Positions 55,464 through 63,615 of a stretch of 64,000 nt of DNA are shown here, piece after piece. Below the pieces are notes generated by a model. It did no database searches. It saw only the letters and a program-made list of their open reading frames with translations, and was not told where the DNA came from. The translations under genes were made by a program, and so were the position numbers. Where the stretch lies: contig NZ_AP022567.1 of the NCBI RefSeq assembly GCF_010727475.1, positions 4,898,001 to 4,962,000 on the forward strand. The letters are read 5' to 3'. The stretch's first letter is position 1. Every line of letters begins with the position of its first letter. This stretch comes from Mycolicibacterium mageritense (GTDB lineage Bacteria > Actinomycetota > Actinomycetes > Mycobacteriales > Mycobacteriaceae).

Positions 55464-57374
55464 ATGCCGGAATTGAGATCCAGAACCATCACTCACGGAC
55501 GCAACATGGCGGGCGCGCGGGCACTGCTGCGCGCAGCGGGTGTGTCCGGCGACGACTTCGGTAAACCGATCGTCGCAGTGGCCAACAGCTTCACCGAGTT
55601 CGTCCCAGGACACACCCATCTGCAACCCGTGGGGCGGATCGTCTGCGAGGCCGTGCAGGCCGCCGGCGGAATCCCCCGGGAATTCAACACGATTGCCGTC
55701 GACGACGGTATCGCGATGGGGCATGGCGGGATGTTGTACTCGTTGCCGTCGCGCGACCTGATCGCCGATTCGATCGAGTACATGGTCAACGCGCACCGTG
55801 CGGATGCGTTGGTCTGCATCTCGAACTGCGACAAGATCACTCCCGGGATGTTGATGGCCGCGCTGCGGCTCGACGTGCCGACGGTGTTCGTGTCGGGCGG
55901 GCCGATGGAGGGCGGCACCGCGACGCTCGTCGACGGCACGGTGCGCAGCAGGCTCAACCTGATCTCCGCGATGTCGGATGCGGTCTCCGCGGACATCTCC
56001 GATACCGACATGGGGCGCATCGAGGCGGCGGCGTGCCCAACCTGCGGATCGTGCTCGGGCATGTTCACCGCCAACTCGATGAACTGCCTCACCGAGGCGA
56101 TCGGGTTGGCGCTGCCGGGCAATGGCACCACGTTGGCCACGCACACCGCGCGCCGCGCACTCTACGAAGACGCGGGCCGGGCGGTGATGGATCTGGCGCG
56201 CCGCTACTACGACTGCGATGACGACGGCGTGTTGCCACGCAGCATCGCCTCACCCGCCGCGTTCGCGAACGCAATGGTCGTCGACATCGCCATGGGCGGC
56301 TCGACCAACACGATTCTTCATCTGCTCGCCGCGGCCCGGGAAGCCGAGGTGGACTTCACGATGGCCGACATCGAGGAGCTGTCGAGGCGAATTCCCTGTA
56401 TCTGCAAGGTCGCCCCCAACGGCCACTACCTGATGGAAGACGTGCACCGGGCCGGTGGCATCCCTGCGGTTATGGGCGAGTTGTACCGAGCAGGCTTGCT
56501 GGCGACCGAAGTCCGTTCGATCCATGCCGGCTCGTTGACCGAGTGGTTGCACACCTGGGATGTGCGCTCGCCGCACGCCACCGGCGAAGCTGTCGAACTG
56601 TTCCATGCCGCACCCGGCGGTGAGCGCTCCAGCTCGGCGTTCTCGCAGTCGTGTCGATGGGAGAGTCTGGATCTCGACGCCGAGTCGGGATGCATCCGCG
56701 ATGTCGCGCACGCGTATTCGGCAGACGGCGGGTTGGCGATCCTGCGGGGCAACCTTGCCGAGGACGGGTGCGTGGTCAAGACCGCCGGCGTGGATTCCTC
56801 GATCCTGAGCTTCACCGGCCCGGCCGTGGTCGTCGAATCCCAGGAGGAGGCCCAGGACGCTATCCTGCGCGGGCGAGTCCGCGCCGGTGACATCCTGGTG
56901 GTGCGTTACGAAGGCCCTCGCGGCGGTCCCGGAATGCAGGAAATGCTGTATCCCACCTCGTATCTCAAGGGTGTCGGGCTCGGCAAGGTCTGCGCGTTGA
57001 TCACCGACGGACGCTTCTCGGGCGGCTCCTCGGGCCTGTCGATCGGGCACGTGTCGCCCGAAGCGGCGGCGGGCGGCACGATCGCGCTGGTCGAGACCGG
57101 CGACGTCATCGACATCGACATCCCGGCCCGGACCATCGAACTGCGGGTCGACGCAGCAGAACTCGACCGGCGACGCGCCCGGCTGGAGCGCGACGGCGGA
57201 TACTGGCCACGCGAGCGAGACCGGCAGGTCTCACCGGCATTGCGGGCCTACGCCGCGATGGCGCTCTCGGCCGACAAGGGCGCGGTGCGCGACGTGTCAA
57301 TGCTCGAGGCCGCGAGCCGGGCGTGGCATCCGGCCCGGCCCGCGGCCAATTCTGCCGCTACAGTGCGGTGTTGA
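55464..57374 (+). CDS. Dihydroxy-acid dehydratase family protein (IlvD/Edd), E. coli-type
   Basis: 636 residues from ATG 55464 (MPELRSRTITHGRNMAGAR), which matches E. coli IlvD at the N-terminus; GTG 55458 is also in frame. Cluster ligands are seen in CISNCDKITPGML and CPTCGSCSGMFTANSMNC, the latter typical of [4Fe-4S] dehydratases. The usual role is the dehydration of dihydroxy-isovalerate in valine, leucine and pantothenate synthesis, but sugar-acid dehydratases of the same family look alike. Actinobacteria normally have a separate shorter-type IlvD, so this may be a second copy or a sugar-acid enzyme. It has its own regulator and overlaps the convergent gene by 17 bases. Confidence 0.85.
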   Translation: MPELRSRTITHGRNMAGARALLRAAGVSGDDFGKPIVAVANSFTEFVPGHTHLQPVGRIVCEAVQAAGGIPREFNTIAVDDGIAMGHGGMLYSLPSRDLIADSIEYMVNAHRADALVCISNCDKITPGMLMAALRLDVPTVFVSGGPMEGGTATLVDGTVRSRLNLISAMSDAVSADISDTDMGRIEAAACPTCGSCSGMFTANSMNCLTEAIGLALPGNGTTLATHTARRALYEDAGRAVMDLARRYYDCDDDGVLPRSIASPAAFANAMVVDIAMGGSTNTILHLLAAAREAEVDFTMADIEELSRRIPCICKVAPNGHYLMEDVHRAGGIPAVMGELYRAGLLATEVRSIHAGSLTEWLHTWDVRSPHATGEAVELFHAAPGGERSSSAFSQSCRWESLDLDAESGCIRDVAHAYSADGGLAILRGNLAEDGCVVKTAGVDSSILSFTGPAVVVESQEEAQDAILRGRVRAGDILVVRYEGPRGGPGMQEMLYPTSYLKGVGLGKVCALITDGRFSGGSSGLSIGHVSPEAAAGGTIALVETGDVIDIDIPARTIELRVDAAELDRRRARLERDGGYWPRERDRQVSPALRAYAAMALSADKGAVRDVSMLEAASRAWHPARPAANSAATVRC

Positions 57375-58680
57375 CGGTCGCGCCTTCGCGATAACGCCGC
57401 CCGATCTTGTCGAGCTGTTCGATGGTGTGCTGCCGAGGTAGGACGTTGAAATCGGCGTCCAGCTGGTTGCAGGCGGCATCGAAGACGCCTTCCAGCCGGG
57501 GCTCGCCCTCGGCGATCCCGCTCACGGCTGCGGTGTAACCGCGCTCGAGGAATGCCTGCGGGTGATGAACGACCAAGACGGTGTCACCGACTGCGGGCAT
57601 GGGTGTGCCCGGGCCGAATACGCCGTGAGCGTCCACCATCTCGTTGTAGAGGTAAGGGATGCGGCAGCGTCGGGCCGATTCGAGGTCGGTGCCTGCGGCC
57701 GCGCACATGGGTTCGGGGTCGTACAGATCGGACACGAAATTGAAGACGCCACCCGTGGTGTACACGTTGTCGCCCCAGTAGTGGCTGACCTCGCTCACCA
57801 CGACTTGTGCGGGGTGTTCGGCCATCTCTTGTTTGGCGTGGAAACCGCCCGATCCGGCCAGCGACACCCCGGGCTCGACTTCGGTGACGCCGTAGCTTGC
57901 GAGCACCGGGAACGTGCCGACGTTGGCGTTACCGCCGACATTGAGGTGAAGGTCGGCCAAGCCGAGTTCGCGCTCCAGACGCTCCTTGGCTCGAAGCATG
58001 GTGAAGAACGCCTCGGTCGGTTTGACCACCGACGGATCCCCGTTCTCTCCGTAGCTGATCGCCGAAAACTGGGTCAGACCCGCAACTTCGACATTCGGGA
58101 GGGCTAACAGAGGCCGGATGCCGGCGACACAGTTGTCTTCGGTCCAGCCGCCGACCAGACCCGTGAAGGCGCCTTCGTCGACGCCGACGATGGGTGTCCC
58201 GGTCGGCGACTGATTGGTCACCCGGACGTACAGCCGCTGCGTGACACCGAGGTTCGATGCGGCATCGGAGACGCGCTTCGCGGCCTCATAGGTGTAGACC
58301 GTGATGAACTCGGGCCGCATCGCGACCACCGCCGGTACCTGGGCCGCGGGGATGTTCTGGATGTGGCCGACGTTGCCGAGCGGAAACCCGTAGCGGTGAA
58401 TTCGGTGCGCCTGAAGGGTTTCCACTGCACAGGTGGACGGGATGCCGCAGTCCAGCAGCACCTTGGTCATGAAGGGGTTGAGGCCGTTCTGCTTGGTCAT
58501 GGCATACACCCGCAGGCCGTGTGCTTCGGCCGCTTGCGCGGTGCGGCGGGCGTTGCGGGCGATCATGTCGAGGTCGATCAACTGCGTGGCCGACGGAACG
58601 GCACCGGCCTGGTGCAGCTCTATCGCCGCGGCAAGCATGCCTGGGTTGAGATCGAATGTGCGGTCCAGAAGTGTGGTCAT
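57358..58680 (-). CDS. YhfX-like PLP-dependent alanine-racemase-fold protein
   Basis: 440 residues. The N-terminal TIM-barrel domain carries the presumed PLP Lys, K63, in YAMTKQNGLN. STCAVETLQAHRIHRYGFPLGNVGHI is the hallmark of the YhfX family, which is related to alanine racemase and D-amino-acid aldolases. The C-terminal beta domain (..HGVFGPGTPMPAVGDTVLV) completes the fold. Reaction and substrate are unknown for the family. It is followed upstream by a DUF6176-like gene and the permease, all on the minus strand, in the region controlled by the GntR operators. Confidence 0.78.
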   Translation of the reverse strand: MTTLLDRTFDLNPGMLAAAIELHQAGAVPSATQLIDLDMIARNARRTAQAAEAHGLRVYAMTKQNGLNPFMTKVLLDCGIPSTCAVETLQAHRIHRYGFPLGNVGHIQNIPAAQVPAVVAMRPEFITVYTYEAAKRVSDAASNLGVTQRLYVRVTNQSPTGTPIVGVDEGAFTGLVGGWTEDNCVAGIRPLLALPNVEVAGLTQFSAISYGENGDPSVVKPTEAFFTMLRAKERLERELGLADLHLNVGGNANVGTFPVLASYGVTEVEPGVSLAGSGGFHAKQEMAEHPAQVVVSEVSHYWGDNVYTTGGVFNFVSDLYDPEPMCAAAGTDLESARRCRIPYLYNEMVDAHGVFGPGTPMPAVGDTVLVVHHPQAFLERGYTAAVSGIAEGEPRLEGVFDAACNQLDADFNVLPRQHTIEQLDKIGRRYREGATVNTAL

Positions 58681-58683
58681 GAA

Positions 58684-59031
58684 TCAGCTTTCGGTGTAGT
58701 AGGCGGCAAGTTCGGGAAGGTCCATGGCCGGGGGATTGTCGAGATCGAGCCCCGTGCAATCGCGTAGCCGATCTTTGAACCACCGGTCGAACGGTTGCGA
58801 GGACGAACTCATGCGGTGCAGCGCGGTGGGAAAATCGACGGATTCCAGATAGGCCACCAGGATGTCGTCGTCGCGAGAACGTGCGATGAACCATGCCTCT
58901 TTGCCGATCTCAAGTGCCCGTTGTGATTCGGCGTAGGCGTCTGCGTGCGTGCCGGACAACTCGGCGAGGAACGCTCTGGTGGCTGATGTCTGGCCCGCAA
59001 GGATGGGCAGATGCAGACAGGTGGGGGACAT
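58684..59031 (-). CDS. Small DUF6176-like protein
   Basis: 115 residues from ATG 59031. The pattern LPILAGQTSATRAFLAELSGTHADAYAESQRALEI...EAWFIARSRDDDILVAYLESVDF, then DRWFKDRLRDCTGLDLDNPPAMDLPELAAYY, is that of a dimeric alpha+beta-barrel (ferredoxin-like) family that I recall as DUF6176. Such folds include monooxygenases and isomerases of small molecules. It ends 4 bases before the YhfX-like gene and begins 11 bases after the permease gene; one operon is nearly certain. No catalytic residues are known. Confidence 0.7.
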   Translation of the reverse strand: MSPTCLHLPILAGQTSATRAFLAELSGTHADAYAESQRALEIGKEAWFIARSRDDDILVAYLESVDFPTALHRMSSSSQPFDRWFKDRLRDCTGLDLDNPPAMDLPELAAYYTES

Positions 59032-59042
59032 TCGACTTCCTT

Positions 59043-60515
59043 TCAACTGGTTGGGGTGTGCGCGGTGATTCGCGTGTTGTCGGTGCGTGGGTTTTGAATG
59101 CCGAAATCCGCATAGACGTCCGGCCGCAGGCGACGGAGGAAACCGGCATACAGTGCGCCGGCACCGAAGGCGACCGGCAGCACTGTCCAGAGGTGGTTCA
59201 TCAGTTGTGATGTCGCGCCGGTCAGCTCCGGAAAGTGCCACACGGACAGGCCGATTCCGACGGCGAGGAGCACGGCCGCCGCGGTGGGCGCGAGGACGGT
59301 CCGCCACAGATCCCGATCGGCTCGGTGCGCGAAGAACCCGACCACCGCACAGCTGGTGAGTGCTTGCAGGCACAGCATCCCGAGCGCGCCGAGGCCCAGG
59401 AATCCCGCCGCGATGTCCTCGACGTCGAGTCGGGTCAGCGCCATGCCGACGAGGACCACGCCGGCGAATCCCAGCTGGGTCCGGCCGGCGATGTGAGGCG
59501 AGCCGTGCCGGGGATGTACCCGCGCGAGCGCAGGCGGCAGCACGCCGTCGCGTGCCAGTGCGAACATGTACCGGGCAGTGGCGTTGTGGAACGCCAGCAG
59601 CGCGGCGAACAGGCTGGTGCAGACCAGCAGATGCATGATGTGATCCGAGATGCCCCCCACATACAGGCTGTTCGCGCGGAACACGAAATCCGAATCCTGT
59701 TGGGCCGCTTCGACCGCGCCTTCGGGTCCGAATGCGGCGATCAACGACCATGTGGTGACCACGTAGAAGCCCGTGATGAGGGCCAGCGCCACATAGGTCG
59801 CCCGTGGAATCGTGCGGCGCGGTTGACGTGCCTCCTCGCCGTAGATCGCCGTCGCCTCGAAACCGGTGAACGACGAGAAGGCGTAGACCACACTCACCCC
59901 GATGGTTGCGGTGAAAATGGAACTCGGCGCAAAGGATTGCAATGGAAAGGCAGCGGGGCCGTTCTTGACCAGGACCATGACGTCGAGCAACCCGAGAATG
60001 AGGAATTCGGCCGCCAGCAGCACGCCCAGCACCTTCACGCTCAACTCGATCCGAAAGTACGACAGCGTGACCAGCACCAGGTAGGCGAGTAACGACCAGA
60101 TCTGCCAGGGCAGTTCGACACCGGTGTCGGAGGCCGCTGCGCTCGCGGTCGAGACGCCGACGAATGCGATCAGTGCGACGACGTACGCGTTGTAGCAGAC
60201 CAGCGCGACGATCGCGGCTCCCATGCCGAAAACGCGGCCGAGCCCGCGCGTGATGTAGACGTAAAATGCACCGGCACTCACCACATGTCGGCTCATCGCC
60301 ACATACCCGACTGCGAACAGCGCGAGGGTGAGTCCGGCGATCACGTAGATACCCGGCGTGCCTATGCCGTTGCCATGCCCGATGGACGCGCCGGCCCCGA
60401 CGAACATCGCGCCGAGTGGAGATGCAGCGGCCACGACCATGAAAACGATTGCCCCTGTGCCTATCTGACCTGAGCGCAGGCGCGGGGGTGGAGGATTGGT
60501 TTCCGACAGAGCCAT
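59043..60515 (-). CDS. APC family amino acid/amine permease
   Basis: 490 residues from ATG 60515, with about 12 membrane helices. APC superfamily features: GQIGTGAIVFMVVAAASPLGAMF in the first helix, GAFYVYITRGLGRVFGMGAA in the third, and FSSFTGFEATAIYGEEARQPRRTIPRATYVAL in the sixth. The longer frame to 60632 would run through the operator region and is rejected. It is the first gene of the permease-DUF6176-YhfX operon, and a GntR-type operator lies 110 bases upstream. The substrate may be an amino acid, amine or amide related to the substrate of the nearby amidase. Confidence 0.83.
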   Translation of the reverse strand: MALSETNPPPPRLRSGQIGTGAIVFMVVAAASPLGAMFVGAGASIGHGNGIGTPGIYVIAGLTLALFAVGYVAMSRHVVSAGAFYVYITRGLGRVFGMGAAIVALVCYNAYVVALIAFVGVSTASAAASDTGVELPWQIWSLLAYLVLVTLSYFRIELSVKVLGVLLAAEFLILGLLDVMVLVKNGPAAFPLQSFAPSSIFTATIGVSVVYAFSSFTGFEATAIYGEEARQPRRTIPRATYVALALITGFYVVTTWSLIAAFGPEGAVEAAQQDSDFVFRANSLYVGGISDHIMHLLVCTSLFAALLAFHNATARYMFALARDGVLPPALARVHPRHGSPHIAGRTQLGFAGVVLVGMALTRLDVEDIAAGFLGLGALGMLCLQALTSCAVVGFFAHRADRDLWRTVLAPTAAAVLLAVGIGLSVWHFPELTGATSQLMNHLWTVLPVAFGAGALYAGFLRRLRPDVYADFGIQNPRTDNTRITAHTPTS

Positions 60516-60624
60516 GCTGGCCAACTTTCCGAGATTGAGTTTGGTGAGAATCTGCGACCCCGGGCCTGGGCTGGTGGCGGGGGAGGCGGAGCCGCTCGTG
60601 CGACTGAGGGCAGCGTATAAGTCA

Positions 60625-60637
60625 TCAGACAACCTGA
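60625..60637. promoter_or_regulatory. GntR operator 1 (permease operon)
   Basis: TCAG-ACAAC-CTGA, extended as CATCAGACAACCTGACAAG. An identical core occurs at 62975-62987 before the amidase gene and a one-base variant at 60744-60756 before the regulator gene. It lies 110 bases before the permease ATG. Confidence 0.75.
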
Positions 60638-60743
60638 CAAGAGTGAATGTGGCATGGCCAACACTTCGCTGCGGAAGGGTCTTGCGGATGCCAGATTTGC
60701 GTTCGGCGCAGGTGCTGTGGACCGCGACGGTTCGGCCGACACG

Positions 60744-60756
60744 TCAGACAAGCTGA
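60744..60756. promoter_or_regulatory. GntR operator 2 (regulator gene)
   Basis: TCAG-ACAAG-CTGA, 12 bases before the ATG of the GntR regulator, suits autoregulation. It differs from the other two copies by one base in the spacer. Confidence 0.75.
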
Positions 60757-60768
60757 TAGCGTTTGGTC

Positions 60769-61464
60769 ATGGCAGTCCTTCGGAGGTTCTCTCTCGTAGA
60801 ACAGGCGGCCGACCAGTTGGCTGCGCGGATCACCGCGGGTGAGTGGGAGATCGGTGCCAAACTCCCCGCCGAGTCGGCGCTGGCCGGCGAGCTCGGTGTG
60901 GGCAGATCCACTGTGCGAGAAGCCATCAAGGAACTGCGGGGGCGAGGTCTGGTCGAGGCACGGCAAGGCTCCGGCGTGTTCGTGACGGCACTCGAGAGAT
61001 CCGAGGAGTGGGACGCGGTCCTGCGCCGGGCGGACATCGACGATGTGCTCGAAGTCCGGGAGGCCATAGAGGTGAAGGCCGCCGGCTTGGCTGCCGACCG
61101 CAGGGATTCCCGCGACCTCGACCGGCTGAAGGCCACGCTCAAGGCGCGCGCTGATGCGGAAGATGGGCCGTCGGACGAGGCTCTCGTCGAGGCCGATCTC
61201 GAGTTCCATCGCGCGGTCGTGCGCGCCGCGCACAATCCGGTGCTGTCAGAGCTGTTCGAATCCTTCGCGCCACGTATCCGGTCGGCGATGCTCGACATGT
61301 TGCAGCTGTCGCCCGATGACCGGCATCGGCATGACCAGGACGCCCACTCCGGGATCATGGACGCGATCCGCAAGCGGGATCCCGAGCGGGCTGCGGGCGC
61401 CATGCTGGCTCAACTCGAATCCGATCGACGGGGCAACGAGCAGGCCGGCACGGCGCCGCAGTGA
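60769..61464 (+). CDS. GntR/FadR-type regulator with FCD domain
   Basis: 231 residues from ATG 60769 (TTG 60763 is two codons upstream). The winged helix has the GntR form QAADQLAARITAGEWEIGAKLPAESALAGELGVGRSTVREAIKELRGRGLVEARQGSGVFVT in outline. The C-terminal FCD domain has D.EFHRAVVRAAHNPVL and the two later His (around HRHDQDAHSGIMDAI), for metal and carboxylate binding. The divergent permease operon, the regulator itself and the convergent amidase gene each carry the same operator, so this protein very likely controls all three. Its stop is 16 bases from the amidase stop. Confidence 0.87.
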   Translation: MAVLRRFSLVEQAADQLAARITAGEWEIGAKLPAESALAGELGVGRSTVREAIKELRGRGLVEARQGSGVFVTALERSEEWDAVLRRADIDDVLEVREAIEVKAAGLAADRRDSRDLDRLKATLKARADAEDGPSDEALVEADLEFHRAVVRAAHNPVLSELFESFAPRIRSAMLDMLQLSPDDRHRHDQDAHSGIMDAIRKRDPERAAGAMLAQLESDRRGNEQAGTAPQ

Positions 61465-61480
61465 TGTCGACGGGTGACGC

Positions 61481-62926
61481 TCAGCCTTTGGGCACAAGCA
61501 GATCCGGTCGCAGATGCGACCACGGCCGCACTCGTTCGTAGGCCGCGGCGGCGCGCAACACCTCGGCATCGGCACGCAACCTGCCGACGATCTGGAGCCC
61601 AACCGGCATGCCGTCGGCAGTGAATCCGGCGGGCACGGAGATCGCCGGATTGGTCGTCATGTTGAACGGGTAGGTGAGCAGCCAGCCCATGAGTTGATGC
61701 GGCAGTGCGGCATCGGCCAAGCTGCGAGGGCAGAACTCGTCGGCTGGAAACGTGGGTTGGGTGGTGACCGGCGTGACGAGAAAGTCGAATCCGCGCATGA
61801 ACGCCGTCATGTCGTCAACCATGCGCCCTCGAGCCGCATCGGCTCGTTGGATGTCCCGAGCCGTCAGCCGAGCCCCTGCCCGCATCACGGCGACGAGTTG
61901 TGCGTCCACCTGCCCGGTCTGCGCATCCCAGTCCGTGGCATCGAGCATCGCCGAATAGACCGGCGTCCAGACTCCTTCCCACATGATCTGTTCGGGATCG
62001 CTCCAGCCCGGATCGGCTTCTTCGACAACGCAACCCAGTGCTGTGAACGCCGAGACCGCCTCCAGGCAGATCTCCCTGATCTCCGGGTCGACGGTGGCAT
62101 ATCCGAGATCCGCGGACCACGCGACCCGGGCACCTTCGACACCGCGGTCCAGCGCCGCGACGTAGTCCACCCGATCCGACGGCAGCGACAGGGGATCGGC
62201 TGGGTCGAATCCCGCCATCACGTTGAGCATCAGGGCGGCGTCGGCCACCGTCCGGGCGAGCGGCCCATGGTAGGCGAAGGTGTGGAACCGGCCGGCGAGC
62301 CGAGTCTGTGGGATGCGGCCCAACGCCGGTTTGAATCCCACGACACCGTTCAGCGCGGCCGGAATGCGCACCGAGCCTCCGCCGTCCGTGCCTTGTGCGA
62401 GCTGGCCGATCCCCGCCGCCACGGCCGCGCCCGCACCGCTGCTGGAGCCGCCGGCGGTCATGCCGTGGCGCCATGCATTGTGGGTGGTGCCGTACAAGTG
62501 GTTGGACGAGTTCGCCTTGTAGCCGCCTTCCGCTGGGTTCGTCTTGCCCAGGAAGAGACCGCCGGCAGCCTTCAGCCGGGCCGCGACAGGCTCGTCGTGA
62601 TCGGCGACGGCATCTTTGAACGCGACGATGCCGGACGTCACGGGCGTACCCGTTACGGCGCACACCTCCTTGAGGCTGTAGGGAATGCCGTGTAAGGGTG
62701 AAATCGGTTGGCCGCCGGCAAGCTGGTCGGTGAGGATCTTGGCGTCGGCCATCACCTGATCTGGATCGTGGTACACGAAGGCGTTGAGTGAGGGATTGAT
62801 CTCCGACATCCGGCGCAGCACGGCGTCGGCGACGTCGAGCGGCGTGATTTCGCGGCTTCGGATCCTGCGGGATAACTCCACGGCAGGCATCCAGCACAGT
62901 TCTTCGTAATCCGACATGGCGCTCAC
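61481..62926 (-). CDS. Amidase signature family enzyme
   Basis: 481 residues from ATG 62926; ATG 62917 is equally possible. The Ser-cisSer-Lys triad is visible: K86 in YSLKEVC, the cis Ser at S161/S162 in GGSSSG, and S185 in DGGGSVRIPA. FKPALGRIPQT and the C-terminal ISVPAGFTADGMPVGLQIVGR are typical. It hydrolyses an amide to acid and ammonia. Operator copy 3 lies 49 bases upstream. With the permease, the YhfX-like and the DUF6176-like proteins it may form a pathway for an unknown nitrogenous compound. Confidence 0.87.
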   Translation of the reverse strand: MSAMSDYEELCWMPAVELSRRIRSREITPLDVADAVLRRMSEINPSLNAFVYHDPDQVMADAKILTDQLAGGQPISPLHGIPYSLKEVCAVTGTPVTSGIVAFKDAVADHDEPVAARLKAAGGLFLGKTNPAEGGYKANSSNHLYGTTHNAWRHGMTAGGSSSGAGAAVAAGIGQLAQGTDGGGSVRIPAALNGVVGFKPALGRIPQTRLAGRFHTFAYHGPLARTVADAALMLNVMAGFDPADPLSLPSDRVDYVAALDRGVEGARVAWSADLGYATVDPEIREICLEAVSAFTALGCVVEEADPGWSDPEQIMWEGVWTPVYSAMLDATDWDAQTGQVDAQLVAVMRAGARLTARDIQRADAARGRMVDDMTAFMRGFDFLVTPVTTQPTFPADEFCPRSLADAALPHQLMGWLLTYPFNMTTNPAISVPAGFTADGMPVGLQIVGRLRADAEVLRAAAAYERVRPWSHLRPDLLVPKG

Positions 62927-62974
62927 TTTCGACAGGGTGGTTGAGCAGGCCTGCGGAACGAAGTGTACAACTCA

Positions 62975-62987
62975 TCAGACAACCTGA
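62975..62987. promoter_or_regulatory. GntR operator 3 (amidase gene)
   Basis: TCAG-ACAAC-CTGA, extended as CATCAGACAACCTGATAAG, 49 bases before the amidase ATG. This copy has the longest dyad (ATCAG/CTGAT). Confidence 0.75.
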
Positions 62988-63068
62988 TAAGTGCTACGGG
63001 TATGGGGGTGCGGAAGGTGCTCCCAGTGCGCGACGTCGGGTCAGATCAAGCGCGGCACGAACCGGTGG

Positions 63069-63554
63069 TCAAGCGGTCTCGGCGGCCAGCGCGGTGAGCT
63101 CGGGGCCGGACACGCGGTAGGTGGTCCACTCGGTCTGCGGTTTGCCGCCTACGGCGTCGTACAACGCGATCGCGTTGACATTCCAGTTCAGCACCGCCCA
63201 TGTCAACCGCGAATAGCCGCGTTCGACGCACTCGGCGGCCAACGCCGCCAACAACTTCCGGGCCAGCCCACGCCTACGGAAGGCCGGGCGGACGTAGAGA
63301 TCCTCCAGGTAGATGCCCGCAACGCCGTCCCACGTGGAGAAGTTGAGGAACCACACCGCGGTCGCCGCGATCTGACCGTCGATCTCGACCATGTGGGCGT
63401 AGGCGACCGGTCGATCACCGAAAAGCGCGGTGTGCATCTGGGTTTCGGTGACCATGCACTCGTCGAGCGCTTTCTCGAACTCCGCGAGCTCACGGATCAT
63501 CGCGGTGATCTCGACCTCGTCGCCGGGCTGCGCCCGCCGGATGACCTCACTCAT
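63069..63554 (-). CDS. GNAT family N-acetyltransferase
   Basis: 161 residues from ATG 63554. The acetyl-CoA-binding motif A is RPAFRRRGLARKLLAALAAECVERG, and NWNVNAIALYDAVGGKP is the motif B. The N-terminal MIRELAEFEKALDECMVTE pattern recalls the diamine/spermidine-type acetyltransferases. Acceptor unknown. It matches the place of M. tuberculosis Rv3216 beside entC and marks the return to the conserved core. Confidence 0.82.
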   Translation of the reverse strand: MSEVIRRAQPGDEVEITAMIRELAEFEKALDECMVTETQMHTALFGDRPVAYAHMVEIDGQIAATAVWFLNFSTWDGVAGIYLEDLYVRPAFRRRGLARKLLAALAAECVERGYSRLTWAVLNWNVNAIALYDAVGGKPQTEWTTYRVSGPELTALAAETA

Positions 63555-63615
63555 GCTGCCCCCTCGCAGGCTCGGTCGCCGCATGGCGCCTTCCGATTCG
63601 CTCCGCAAGCGTCGC

